Below, piece after piece: positions 26,141-36,020 of a DNA stretch of 36,904 bases. Origin of the DNA: Clostridiales bacterium (GTDB lineage Bacteria > Bacillota > Clostridia > Lachnospirales > Lachnospiraceae); assembly GCA_029006795.1 (NCBI GenBank), contig JAQXGQ010000176.1, positions 1 to 36,904 of the forward strand, in the 5' to 3' direction. The first letter of the stretch is position 1, and the number at the start of each line of letters is the position of its first letter. Under the pieces are notes generated by a model that saw nothing but the letters and a program-made list of their open reading frames with translations, did no database searches and was not told where the DNA came from. The position numbers and the translations under genes were made by a program.

Positions 26141-28375
26141 ATGGCAGAATATGCAAATATTATTGTGGATATTTCCCATGAAAAACTAGATAAGACATTT
26201 CAATACAGAATACCGGAACGCTTAAAGCCGTCTTTAGAGGTAGGAATGCAGGTTTTTGTACCCTTTGGTGCAAGAAAAATACAGGGCTATGTTGTGGAAC
26301 TGACAGACCACCCGGAGTATGAGGTGGATAAGATAAAGGATGTCACGGGAATTGTAAAAAAAGGTGTGGCAATCGAAAGCCAGATGATTGCTTTAGCAGC
26401 ATGGATGAGGAAAAATTACGGCGGTACCATGAATCAGGCGTTAAAGACCGTACTTCCTGTCCGGGAAAAGAAAAAAAAGTTAGAACAGAAAACCGTGCGG
26501 TTAGCGCTTCATCCTGTGGAAGCGAAAAATCAGTTGGCGGAATATGAGAGAAAACATTCGGTGGCGCGGGCAAGACTGCTTGATGCACTTCTTTCAGAGG
26601 GAGAATTAGACTGGAATGTGATTACCCGGAAATTAAATGTGACAGGTTCTGTGATAACTGCGATGGAGGAGGCAGGTGTTGTAAAGGTCTTAAGCAGGCA
26701 GAAATACCGAAATCCGGTGGAACATTTAAAGCAGACAGGGTATGATAAGATATTGAATGAGGAGCAGCGGAATGCAGTTTCTGAAATTACCGGTGATTAT
26801 GATGCGGGAATCAGGAAAACCTATCTGATAAAAGGAGTTACCGGGAGCGGCAAGACAGAAGTGTATATGGAACTGATCTCTCATGTGCAAAAGCAGGGGC
26901 GACAGGCAATTGTTCTGATACCGGAGATTGCATTGACGTATCAGACAGTCATGCGGTTTTACAATCGGTTTGGAGACCGGGTGTCTATTATGAATTCAAG
27001 ACTTTCTGCGGGAGAACGTTATGATCAGTGCCTGCGGGCGCAGAATGGGGAGATTGATATTGTGATAGGCCCTCGTTCTGCATTGTTTACCCCGTTTCCC
27101 GATTTGGGGCTGATAATCATAGATGAGGAGCATGAGACATCTTATAAGAGTGAGACAGTCCCAAAATATCATGCCAGAGAGACAGCAATTAAGAGGGCAG
27201 AAATGACGGGAGCCAGCGTAGTGCTAGGTTCCGCAACACCCTCTGTGGACAGTTATTATAAGGCAAAGTGCGGGGAATACCGTCTGTTAGAATTAAAGAA
27301 CCGGGTTATGGAGAAGCCACTTCCGGTTTGTGAGATTGTAGACCTTCGAGAAGAACTGAAAAAAGGAAACCGCTCTATCTTAAGTGAGCGTCTAACCGAA
27401 CAGTTAGAGGACAGATTGCGGAGGCATCAGCAGACAATCCTTTTTATCAACCGGAGGGGGATTGCAGGCTTTGTCTCTTGCAGAGCCTGCGGTCATGTGA
27501 TAAAATGTCCGCATTGCGATGTTTCTTTGAGCCAGCACAACAATGGCAGAATGGTTTGTCACTATTGCGGCTATGAGGAGCCTGTACCAAAGGTATGTCC
27601 TGCCTGTGGTTCTAAATATATTAGTGGATTTAAGGCAGGAACTCAGAAAATCGAGCAAGTGGTAAAAGAGCGGTTTCCGCAGGCAAAAGTACTTCGGATG
27701 GATATGGATACCACAAGGGGCAAGGAAGGGCATGAACAGATTTTATCAGCCTTTGCGAATCAGGAGGCAGATATTCTGATTGGAACCCAGATGATTGTAA
27801 AGGGGCATGATTTTCCTAATGTGACATTAGTTGGTGTCTTAGCCGCAGACATGTCTCTGCATATTGGTGATTTTCATGCACCGGAGAGAACCTTTGAACT
27901 TCTGACTCAGGCGGCAGGCAGAGCCGGAAGGGGAGAGGTCCCCGGAAATGTGGTGATACAGACCTATACACCGGAGCATTACAGCATTACCACGGCAAGC
28001 GTACAGGATTATGAGGCTTTTTATGAACAGGAAATTGAATACCGGAAGATGATGTATTATCCGCCGGTATGGAACCTGTTGGTAATTCTTTGTGCATCTA
28101 AGGAGGAACAGCGTGCCCATGATGCCGCAGCATTGTTAGTGGCGCAGATAGATGAAACAAAAGAACTTCGCAGGGACAGGGTATTTCCCATTGGCCCGGC
28201 AGATGCTGCTATTGCGAAGGTTTCAGATGTTTATAAAAAAGTTGTTTATATCAAAGCAGAAAAATATCAGGCTTTGGTGGGATTAAAGGATATGTTAGAG
28301 GAATACATGCGGGATAACCGCAGTTTTTCTGATGTGATTGTCCAGTTTGATTTTAATCCTGCAGGCAGTTTTTAA
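26141..28375 (+). CDS. priA: primosomal protein N' (PriA helicase)
   Basis: LIKGVTGSGKTEVYMELI, IIDEEHETSYK, zinc-binding CRACGHVIKCPHCDVSL...CHYCGYEEPVPKVCPACGS; RBS GGAGGT before ATG 26141. Confidence 0.96.
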   Translation: MAEYANIIVDISHEKLDKTFQYRIPERLKPSLEVGMQVFVPFGARKIQGYVVELTDHPEYEVDKIKDVTGIVKKGVAIESQMIALAAWMRKNYGGTMNQALKTVLPVREKKKKLEQKTVRLALHPVEAKNQLAEYERKHSVARARLLDALLSEGELDWNVITRKLNVTGSVITAMEEAGVVKVLSRQKYRNPVEHLKQTGYDKILNEEQRNAVSEITGDYDAGIRKTYLIKGVTGSGKTEVYMELISHVQKQGRQAIVLIPEIALTYQTVMRFYNRFGDRVSIMNSRLSAGERYDQCLRAQNGEIDIVIGPRSALFTPFPDLGLIIIDEEHETSYKSETVPKYHARETAIKRAEMTGASVVLGSATPSVDSYYKAKCGEYRLLELKNRVMEKPLPVCEIVDLREELKKGNRSILSERLTEQLEDRLRRHQQTILFINRRGIAGFVSCRACGHVIKCPHCDVSLSQHNNGRMVCHYCGYEEPVPKVCPACGSKYISGFKAGTQKIEQVVKERFPQAKVLRMDMDTTRGKEGHEQILSAFANQEADILIGTQMIVKGHDFPNVTLVGVLAADMSLHIGDFHAPERTFELLTQAAGRAGRGEVPGNVVIQTYTPEHYSITTASVQDYEAFYEQEIEYRKMMYYPPVWNLLVILCASKEEQRAHDAAALLVAQIDETKELRRDRVFPIGPADAAIAKVSDVYKKVVYIKAEKYQALVGLKDMLEEYMRDNRSFSDVIVQFDFNPAGSF

Positions 28376-28398
28376 CGGAAGAAATGGAGGATGAGAAA

Positions 28399-28872
28399 AT
28401 GGCACTTAGAACAATTCGAATTCAGGGAGATCCGGTACTTACAAAAGTATGTAAACCAATTACTGAGATGACGCCAAAGATTGAGGAATTAATCGGTGAT
28501 ATGATTGAGACTATGTACGAGGCAAACGGTGTGGGACTTGCTGCACCACAGGTTGGTATCTTAAAGAGATTAGTGGTAATTGATGTAGGAGATGGCCCGG
28601 TGGTTATGATTAATCCTGTGATTTTGGAAACTTCCGGGGAGCAGACCGGGGATGAGGGATGCTTGAGCCTTCCGGGAAAATCAGGATGCGTTACAAGACC
28701 AAATTATGTAAAGGCAAAAGCACTCAACGAAGATATGGAAGAGTATATTGTTGAGGGAACTGAACTTTTTGCAAGAGCAATCTGCCATGAGTTAGACCAT
28801 CTTGACGGGCATATGTATACGGAAAAGGTGGAAGGACCGCTTCACGATGTGAATTATGAGGAGGAAGGTTAA
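28399..28872 (+). CDS. def: peptide deformylase
   Basis: NGVGLAAPQVG, EGCLSLPG, ICHELDHLDG. Confidence 0.97.
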   Translation: MALRTIRIQGDPVLTKVCKPITEMTPKIEELIGDMIETMYEANGVGLAAPQVGILKRLVVIDVGDGPVVMINPVILETSGEQTGDEGCLSLPGKSGCVTRPNYVKAKALNEDMEEYIVEGTELFARAICHELDHLDGHMYTEKVEGPLHDVNYEEEG

Positions 28873-28881
28873 AAGACAGGT

Positions 28882-29817
28882 ATGAGAGTAATTTTTATGG
28901 GGACTCCTGATTTTGCAGTGAGGACATTAGAAGAAATCATAAAGGCAGGACATGAAGTTGTACTGGTAGTTTCCCAGCCGGATAAGGCGGTGGGAAGAAG
29001 CAAAGCGCTGAAATATACACCGGTGAAAGCCTGTGCCATTGAACATGGCATAGAGGTGTACCAGCCGGAGAAGGTCAGGGAAACAGAATGCGTAGAACAC
29101 CTTCGGGAATATGAGCCGGATATTATGGTCGTGGTCGCCTTTGGACAGATTATACCGAAGGTGGTTTTAGACATGCCTAAGTACGGTTGTGTGAATGTAC
29201 ATGCTTCCCTGCTCCCTAAATATCGCGGGGCATCGCCAATCCAGTGGGCTGTGATTAATGGCGATAAGGTGACTGGTGTTACGACACAGCGGATGGATGA
29301 GGGGATAGACACCGGAGATATCATTTTAAAGGAAGAAGTGGTACTTCGAGAGGATGAAACAGGAGGAAGTCTTTTTGAACGTCTTTCCGAAGTCGGTGCA
29401 AAACTTTGTGTAAAAACGATGGAGGCGATTGAAAACGGAACTGCGGTGTACACACCTCAGGACGGCTCTGCGGCAACCCATACGGCAAAAATTCATAAAG
29501 AATTAGGAAGTATAGACTGGTCTAGAAGTGCAAAGGAAATTGAATGTCTGATTCGTGGATTAGATCCGTGGCCCAGTGCTTATACGAGATTAGGTGATAA
29601 AAACTTAAAAATCTGGAAGGCAAAGGTGCTTGTAGAGGATAGTGAAGCGGCACCGGGATGTATTGTGAAAGTGATGAAGGATACTATCTGGGTGCAGACC
29701 GGCAAAGGAATGTTAGCTTTGATGGAAGTCCAGTTAGAGGGAAAGAAACGAATGACAACGGAATCCTTTTTAAATGGTTATACTGTGGAAGAAGGAACGT
29801 ATTTTAAACGTGGATAA
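28882..29817 (+). CDS. fmt: methionyl-tRNA formyltransferase
   Basis: MRVIFMGTPDFAVRTLEEII...NVHASLLPKYRGASPIQWAVINGD. Confidence 0.97.
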   Translation: MRVIFMGTPDFAVRTLEEIIKAGHEVVLVVSQPDKAVGRSKALKYTPVKACAIEHGIEVYQPEKVRETECVEHLREYEPDIMVVVAFGQIIPKVVLDMPKYGCVNVHASLLPKYRGASPIQWAVINGDKVTGVTTQRMDEGIDTGDIILKEEVVLREDETGGSLFERLSEVGAKLCVKTMEAIENGTAVYTPQDGSAATHTAKIHKELGSIDWSRSAKEIECLIRGLDPWPSAYTRLGDKNLKIWKAKVLVEDSEAAPGCIVKVMKDTIWVQTGKGMLALMEVQLEGKKRMTTESFLNGYTVEEGTYFKRG

Positions 29818-29839
29818 GAAATAGAAAGGAAGGATAGCA

Positions 29840-30550
29840 ATGCCTTATTTTTACTATTATTGGGACCCGACATATATGCTGGTTATTATTGGTGCGGTAA
29901 TCTGTATGATTGCATCTGCGAGGGTAAAATCTACCTACAACAAGTATTCGGAATATCGCAGTATGACAGGGATGACAGGAGCGCAGGCGGCAGAGCGACT
30001 GCTAAATTCTGCAGGAATTTATGACGTATCTATCCGCCATGTATCAGGCAGTCTGACAGACAATTACAATCCAGTAAAAAAAACATTGAATCTTTCGGAT
30101 TCGGTCTACAACAGTACCTCTGTGGCGGCAATCGGGGTGGCGGCACATGAATGCGGTCATGCGATTCAGCACCAACAGGGATATGTTCCGCTGAACCTGC
30201 GCTCTGCCATTGTTCCGGTGGCGAATCTTGGTTCTACACTGGCATGGCCGTTGATTATTATAGGTCTGTTTTTCAACAGTGCGACAGGAAGTTTCCTTAT
30301 CAATCTGGGCATTATCTTTTTCTCATTTGCAGTTATTTTCCAATTGGTGACATTGCCGGTGGAGTTTAATGCGTCAAGCCGTGCACTTCGGATGCTAGAG
30401 CAGCAGGGAATTTTAGGCGATAGTGAGTTGCCTTATACCAAAAAAGTATTAAAAGCGGCAGCGTTGACTTATGTTGCTAGTGCAGCAGCAGCTATCTTAC
30501 AGCTGCTCCGTGTGATTATCTTATTCGGAGGACGTGACCGTGATGACTGA
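29840..30550 (+). CDS. YugP-like zinc metallopeptidase, membrane-bound
   Basis: AAHECGHAIQHQQGYVPLNLRSAIVPVANLGS; TM segments. Confidence 0.9.
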   Translation: MPYFYYYWDPTYMLVIIGAVICMIASARVKSTYNKYSEYRSMTGMTGAQAAERLLNSAGIYDVSIRHVSGSLTDNYNPVKKTLNLSDSVYNSTSVAAIGVAAHECGHAIQHQQGYVPLNLRSAIVPVANLGSTLAWPLIIIGLFFNSATGSFLINLGIIFFSFAVIFQLVTLPVEFNASSRALRMLEQQGILGDSELPYTKKVLKAAALTYVASAAAAILQLLRVIILFGGRDRDD

Positions 30551-31862
30551 TACGGTAAATGCAAGAGAACTGGTGCTTGGAATTTTGATGGAAGTGACAC
30601 GGGAAGGTGGATACAGCCATATGGTATTGCGTTCCGTACTTGAAAAATATCAGTATTTAGAAAAGCAGGAACGTGCCTTCATTACCAGAGTTTCCGAGGG
30701 AACCATCCAGCATATGATAGAGTTAGACTATATCATTAATCAGTTTTCGAAAGTAAAAGTAAATAAAATGAAACCCGTCATCCGAAATATTTTAAGAATG
30801 TCGGTTTATCAGATGAAGTACATGGATTCTGTACCGGATTCTGCTGCTTGCAATGAAGCGGTGAAGCTGGCGAGAAAGAAGGGTTTTTCATCTCTCAGCG
30901 GTTTTGTAAACGGGGTACTCCGTAATATCAGCAGAAATCTAGATGGCATCAGTTACCCTGATGAGGAAAAGAACCCGATGGAAGCTCTTTCCGTCCGTTA
31001 TTCCATGCCGGAGTGGATTGTAGAGGATTGGATAGAGAATTATGGCAGCAAACAGACAAAAGCTGTGTTAGAAGCATTTTTACAGGAAACACCGCTTACG
31101 ATCCGTACAAATCTATTAAAGATTACACCGGAAGAATTGAGGAAACGGTTAGAAGCAGAAGGAGTAACGGTACAGTCCATCGATGAAAAAAAGTATCCGG
31201 GATTAGCGTATGCCTTTGCAATATCCGGTTTTGATTATCTGAATGCCCTGCCTTCCTTTCAGGAGGGATTGTTTTATGTACAGGATATCAGCTCCATGAT
31301 GGTGGCAGAATTAGCTGAGCCAAAGGAAGGCAGCTATGTGATAGATGTCTGTGCGGCACCGGGAGGAAAAAGTATTCATCTCGCAGAAAAAATGAAGGGA
31401 ACAGGAATGGTTGAGGCGAGAGACCTAACCGAATACAAGGTGGCGATGATTGAGGAAAATATTGCAAGACACAAGCTTTCAAACGTGAGGGCAGTATGTC
31501 AGGATGCCACTGTGTTTTCGGAGGATTCGGTGGAAACGGCGGATGTACTGATTGCGGACTTGCCCTGTTCCGGTCTTGGTATTTTGAGGAAAAAGACGGA
31601 TATAAAATATAAGATGAGCAGAAAGCAGCAGGAAGAGTTAGTGCAGCTTCAGCGGCAGATACTAGATACCGTCTGGCAGTATGTAAAGAAGGGCGGGACA
31701 CTTATCTACTCCACCTGTACCATTCATTGTGGAGAAAACGAAGAAAATGTAAGATGGTTTGTGGAAAACCACCCAGAATTTACAATGCAGGAAATGAAGC
31801 AGATATTCCCGGAGAAGAATCTTGGAGACGGATTTTTTATTGCAAAATTCATCCGGAAATAA
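30543..31862 (+). CDS. rsmB: 16S rRNA (cytosine(967)-C(5))-methyltransferase
   Basis: NusB-like N-terminus; VIDVCAAPGGKSIHLAE, DLPCSGLGILRKKTDIKYK, IYSTCTIHCGENE; start overlaps the upstream gene by 8 nt. Confidence 0.95.
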   Translation: MTDTVNARELVLGILMEVTREGGYSHMVLRSVLEKYQYLEKQERAFITRVSEGTIQHMIELDYIINQFSKVKVNKMKPVIRNILRMSVYQMKYMDSVPDSAACNEAVKLARKKGFSSLSGFVNGVLRNISRNLDGISYPDEEKNPMEALSVRYSMPEWIVEDWIENYGSKQTKAVLEAFLQETPLTIRTNLLKITPEELRKRLEAEGVTVQSIDEKKYPGLAYAFAISGFDYLNALPSFQEGLFYVQDISSMMVAELAEPKEGSYVIDVCAAPGGKSIHLAEKMKGTGMVEARDLTEYKVAMIEENIARHKLSNVRAVCQDATVFSEDSVETADVLIADLPCSGLGILRKKTDIKYKMSRKQQEELVQLQRQILDTVWQYVKKGGTLIYSTCTIHCGENEENVRWFVENHPEFTMQEMKQIFPEKNLGDGFFIAKFIRK

Positions 31863-31879
31863 TTTGAGCGGAGGAAAGA

Positions 31880-32923
31880 ATGCAGCAGGAAAAGATGGAT
31901 ATTAAATCCATGAATTTGGCGGAATTAAAGGCTTATATGGAAGGACTTGGAGAAAAGGGTTTTCGTGCAAAACAGATTTATGAGTGGCTCCATAAAAAAC
32001 AGGTTTCTTCTTTTGAGGAAATGTCTAACATTTCAAAGAGCCTTATAGAAAAATTAAAAGAAGACTGTTATCTGGTGGATTTAAAGAAAGAGGCGGTGCA
32101 GGTTTCTAAGATAGACGGCACCAGAAAGTATTTATTTCTGCTATCGGACGGCAATGTCATTGAGAGTGTCCTGATGAAATATAAGCATGGCAATTCTGTG
32201 TGTATTTCCTCTCAGGTAGGCTGCCGTATGGGTTGTCGGTTTTGTGCATCCACTTTAGACGGTCTGGTGCGGGGGCTGACTCCATCGGAGATGATAGACC
32301 AGATTTATCAGATTGGAAAGGATGTTGGAGAGCGGATTTCTAATGTGGTGGTGATGGGAACCGGAGAACCGATGGATAATTTTGACAATCTTTTGAAATT
32401 TATCGAGCTTTTGACGGATGAAAACGGACTGAATATCAGCCAGAGAAACCTGACGGTTTCCACTTGTGGAATAGTGCCGAAGATTAGGGAATTAGCAGAA
32501 CATAAATTGCAGATTACCCTTGCCTTATCCCTTCATGCTTCCACCCAGGAAAAGCGTTTAGAGCTGATGCCGGTGGCAAATAAATATGAAATACATGAGG
32601 TCATAGAGGCGTGCAGATATTATTTTGAACAGACGAAAAGGAGGGTGAGCTTTGAGTACAGCTTAGTTGCCGGCGTCAACGACACAAAAGAGGATGTGGA
32701 GCAGCTGACAAGGCTGATACGGGGAATGAACTGTCATGTGAATCTGATACCGGTAAATCCCATAAAAGAACGCACTTATGTACAGCCGGATATGGAAGCA
32801 ATCCATAATTTCAAAGATAAACTTGAAAAAAACGGAATTAATGTTACGGTGCGCAGGGAGATGGGAAGAGACATCGATGGAGCCTGTGGTCAGCTGCGAC
32901 GCAAGTATGCACAAAGAAGTTAG
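31880..32923 (+). CDS. rlmN: dual-specificity 23S rRNA A2503 / tRNA methyltransferase RlmN
   Basis: CISSQVGCRMGCRFCASTLDGLVRGLTPSEM, VVMGTGEPMDNFDNLL, ACGQLRRKY. Confidence 0.97.
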   Translation: MQQEKMDIKSMNLAELKAYMEGLGEKGFRAKQIYEWLHKKQVSSFEEMSNISKSLIEKLKEDCYLVDLKKEAVQVSKIDGTRKYLFLLSDGNVIESVLMKYKHGNSVCISSQVGCRMGCRFCASTLDGLVRGLTPSEMIDQIYQIGKDVGERISNVVVMGTGEPMDNFDNLLKFIELLTDENGLNISQRNLTVSTCGIVPKIRELAEHKLQITLALSLHASTQEKRLELMPVANKYEIHEVIEACRYYFEQTKRRVSFEYSLVAGVNDTKEDVEQLTRLIRGMNCHVNLIPVNPIKERTYVQPDMEAIHNFKDKLEKNGINVTVRREMGRDIDGACGQLRRKYAQRS

Positions 32924-32935
32924 TTGCCAATGATT

Positions 32936-32965
32936 AGAGCAAGGGAGTTATCTCTTGCTCTTTAT
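32936..32965 (+). terminator. terminator downstream of rlmN
   Basis: AGAGCAAG ggagttatct CTTGCTCT TTATTTGTTT. Confidence 0.7.
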
Positions 32966-33036
32966 TTGTTTATGTGCTAATATTGGTAAATGTGAAATAA
33001 TAGGTTTTTCATATAGAAAGGTAGGAACGAATTAGG

Positions 33037-33780
33037 ATGAAGACGTTTTCCATGACGCATGTTGGACAGCGACGGGAAATGAATCAGGATTATATGTATA
33101 CTTCAGAGACCGCTGTTGGAAATCTGCCAAATCTTTTTCTTGTGGCAGACGGTATGGGCGGTCATGCGGCAGGAGAATATGCTTCCAGATTTACCGTAGA
33201 AAAGATTGTAGAAAAGATTACAAATTCATCACAGAGAGAGCCGGTGGCAGTTATAAAGGAAGCTGTGGAAGAGGTAAATACCATGCTGTTGGCAGAAGCG
33301 GAAGCAGATGCATCAAAAGAGGGCATGGGAACTACTATTGTTGCGGCAACAGTCATAGATGACAGACTTTATGCAGCCAATGTAGGAGATAGCCGTCTCT
33401 ATGTGATTAATCAGGATAATATTACTCAGATTACGAGAGACCATTCTCTTGTAGAAGAGATGGTGCGGTTAGGTGAGATGAATAAGGAGGATGCAAAAGA
33501 TCATCCGGATAAAAATATTATCACCCGGGCAATAGGTGTGCTGTCGGAGGTTGCAGTAGATTTCTTTGAAATCGTTTTAAAGCCGGAAGATATGATACTG
33601 ATGTGTTCCGATGGTCTTACCAACATGGTTGAGGACAGTGAGATTAAGCGGATTGTGTTAGGTCAGAGAGATATTGTTGAGAAAGCAGAAAAATTAGTGG
33701 AAACTGCCAATCGAAATGGTGGCAAGGATAATATAACAGTGGTATTAATAGAACCATTTTCTGATGAGGTGAAAGTTTGA
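33037..33780 (+). CDS. stp: Stp1/PrpC-type PP2C Ser/Thr phosphatase
   Basis: VADGMGGHAAGEYAS, GTTIVAATVIDDRLYAANVGDSRLY, ILMCSDGLTNMV, NGGKDNITVVLI. Confidence 0.95.
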   Translation: MKTFSMTHVGQRREMNQDYMYTSETAVGNLPNLFLVADGMGGHAAGEYASRFTVEKIVEKITNSSQREPVAVIKEAVEEVNTMLLAEAEADASKEGMGTTIVAATVIDDRLYAANVGDSRLYVINQDNITQITRDHSLVEEMVRLGEMNKEDAKDHPDKNIITRAIGVLSEVAVDFFEIVLKPEDMILMCSDGLTNMVEDSEIKRIVLGQRDIVEKAEKLVETANRNGGKDNITVVLIEPFSDEVKV

Positions 33781-33888
33781 AAATAAATTTTCATAGACGG
33801 ACAAAGTCCGTTTTGCAAATATTGTGCCTGCGTCAAGGTGCTAAAGCACCTGTAAAGTTTGCAGGTTAAGGAAAGGCATGGTTAAAAT

Positions 33889-36009
33889 ATGTTAATAGAG
33901 GGAATGTATATAGCGGACCGCTATGAAATCATAGGAAAAATCGGTGCCGGCGGAATGTCGGATGTATATAAAGCGAAGGATTTGACATTAGGACGTTTTG
34001 TAGCTATTAAGGTACTGAAAAGCGAATTTGCCGATGATATGAATTTTGTTACAAAATTCCGTACTGAGGCACAGTCGGCAGCAGGATTAGAACACCCGAA
34101 CATCGTCAATATTTATGATGTCGGAAGTGAAAACGGAATGCACTACATTGTCATGGAGTACGTGGAGGGCATTACCTTGAAAACCTATATCGAGAAAAAA
34201 GGACAACTTTCCTTTAAAGAGGCAGTCAGCATTGCGATTCAGGTGGGCAGAGGTATTGAGGCAGCCCACAATAAGAATATCATTCACCGTGATATCAAAC
34301 CCCAGAATATTATGATCTCTACTGAGGGAAAGGTAAAGGTGACGGATTTTGGTATTGCAAGGGCAGCTTCTGCAAACACCATCAGTTCTGATGTGATGGG
34401 TTCTGTGCATTATTCTTCTCCGGAGCAGGCACGTAACGGTTTTGTGGATGGAAAGAGTGATATTTATTCTTTAGGTATTGTGATGTATGAGATGGTGACG
34501 GGACGAGTTCCTTTTGACGGGGATACCACGGTTGCAGTTGCCATTCAGCATTTGCAGGAGGAGATGGTGCCGCCAAGCGCTTATGCACCAAACCTTCCTA
34601 TCAGTATGGAAAAAATTATTCTGAAATGTACCCAGAAGAGCGTAGACCGCAGATATGAGTCGATGGCAGCATTGTTAGCGGATTTGCGAAAAGCGTTAAT
34701 CAGTCCAAATGAAGATTTTGTAGTGATGGTTCCGACTACCAGCCAGGATAAGACTAGGGTCATTGGTACAGAAGAGTTAAGTAAAATTCAAAAGCAGGCA
34801 GGAAGCGTATATTTAAAGAATGAGCAGGTAGAAAAACCAAGACCTCAGCCGGTTTATGAAGAAGAGGAAGAGGACGAAGATGAGGACGAGGATGGAGAAA
34901 TCAATCCAAAGTTAGAGAAGGCAATTACGATTATGGGAATTGCAGCGGCAGTTGTTATAGTGATTTTGATTGTCTATATTGTGCTTCATCTATTTGGAGG
35001 ATTTACGTCAGGAAAGTCTGTGTCTACGGAGAAAGATACAACGAGAACCGAGACACAGGCAGACAGCGATGCAGATAACAGTGGAAACACCGCTTCTTCT
35101 AACAGCCAGACAGTGGAGGACGGCGTGGAAGTTCCGGATGTAAAAGGTATGAGCTTTGAAGATGCAAAAGCGGCATTAGCGGCAAAGGAATTAGGCATTA
35201 AACAGGTGGGAAGTACTTCTTCCGATACAATAGAAAAGGATTTAATTGTCATCCAGCAGCCGGAAGCAAACCAAAAGGTGGAGAAAAATACTACCATAGA
35301 AGTTACTATCAGCAATGGAAAGGGCAGTATTGATATCCCGAATGTTGTAGGAAAGACAGAGGAAGAAGCCATTAATACGTTAAAGGATACTTTTGAATAC
35401 AGCAAAAGTTATTCCTATAGTTCCGATGTAGAAGCAGGATATGTTATTTCACAGACGCCGACAGGAGGCTCCCAGGGAAAAGAGGGAGATGTAATTACTT
35501 TAGTAATCAGCCAGGGCGAAGAATTAGTGACGGTGCCGGATGTAACTACCACCTATAAGTCGGAGGAGCAGGCGAAAGCACTTTTATCTGATTTTATGGT
35601 AAGCACCACCACGAAGTATAGTGAGACAGCGGAGGGAATTGTTATCGGACAGAGCATTCCGCAAGGAAAGCAGGTAGCAAAAGGAACTGCTATTACGATT
35701 ACGGTAAGTTTAGGACCGGAACCGGCAGATGTGGTGACGGCTGTGACCTATAAGTTAAATGTCAGAATTCAGCTTCCGGCAGATACCTCTAATATCTCCG
35801 GTGCAGATATTGTGCTTTATGGGAAATCCGGTGGAGTGTTAGCTTCCTGGCCGGGAAAATCCGTTGCCGATTTTGGCAGTGACGGACTGACACTGACAAA
35901 GACAGGGCTTTTAGAAGACAGCGGGAAATTGGTAATTACCTGGCTTGATTTAGACGGAAATGCCTGTGGAGAACAGGATGAGTCTGTAAAGTTCCAAAAA
36001 GAATCATAA
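33889..36009 (+). CDS. pknB: PASTA-domain Ser/Thr protein kinase (PknB/PrkC)
   Basis: RYEIIGKIGAGGMSDVYKAKD, IIHRDIKPQNIMI, TDFGIARA; TM helix; three PASTA repeats (VPDVKGMSFEDAKAAL, IPNVVGKTEEEAINTL, VPDVTTTYKSEEQAKALL). Confidence 0.96.
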   Translation: MLIEGMYIADRYEIIGKIGAGGMSDVYKAKDLTLGRFVAIKVLKSEFADDMNFVTKFRTEAQSAAGLEHPNIVNIYDVGSENGMHYIVMEYVEGITLKTYIEKKGQLSFKEAVSIAIQVGRGIEAAHNKNIIHRDIKPQNIMISTEGKVKVTDFGIARAASANTISSDVMGSVHYSSPEQARNGFVDGKSDIYSLGIVMYEMVTGRVPFDGDTTVAVAIQHLQEEMVPPSAYAPNLPISMEKIILKCTQKSVDRRYESMAALLADLRKALISPNEDFVVMVPTTSQDKTRVIGTEELSKIQKQAGSVYLKNEQVEKPRPQPVYEEEEEDEDEDEDGEINPKLEKAITIMGIAAAVVIVILIVYIVLHLFGGFTSGKSVSTEKDTTRTETQADSDADNSGNTASSNSQTVEDGVEVPDVKGMSFEDAKAALAAKELGIKQVGSTSSDTIEKDLIVIQQPEANQKVEKNTTIEVTISNGKGSIDIPNVVGKTEEEAINTLKDTFEYSKSYSYSSDVEAGYVISQTPTGGSQGKEGDVITLVISQGEELVTVPDVTTTYKSEEQAKALLSDFMVSTTTKYSETAEGIVIGQSIPQGKQVAKGTAITITVSLGPEPADVVTAVTYKLNVRIQLPADTSNISGADIVLYGKSGGVLASWPGKSVADFGSDGLTLTKTGLLEDSGKLVITWLDLDGNACGEQDESVKFQKES

Positions 36010-36020
36010 GATGGTGCTGT

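Noticed and set aside
28869-29453. Long minus ORF (194 aa) antisense to fmt
   Set aside because: Lies opposite a clear fmt; Ser/Thr-rich translation is typical of antisense shadow ORFs.
34861-34890. GA-rich repeat (gaagaggaagaggacgaagatgaggacgaggat)
   Set aside because: Encodes the acidic juxtamembrane tract of PknB; ordinary low-complexity coding rather than a DNA repeat element.
34986-35405. Minus ORF (139 aa) antisense to pknB
   Set aside because: Shadow ORF opposite the PASTA region; no plausible RBS or protein features.
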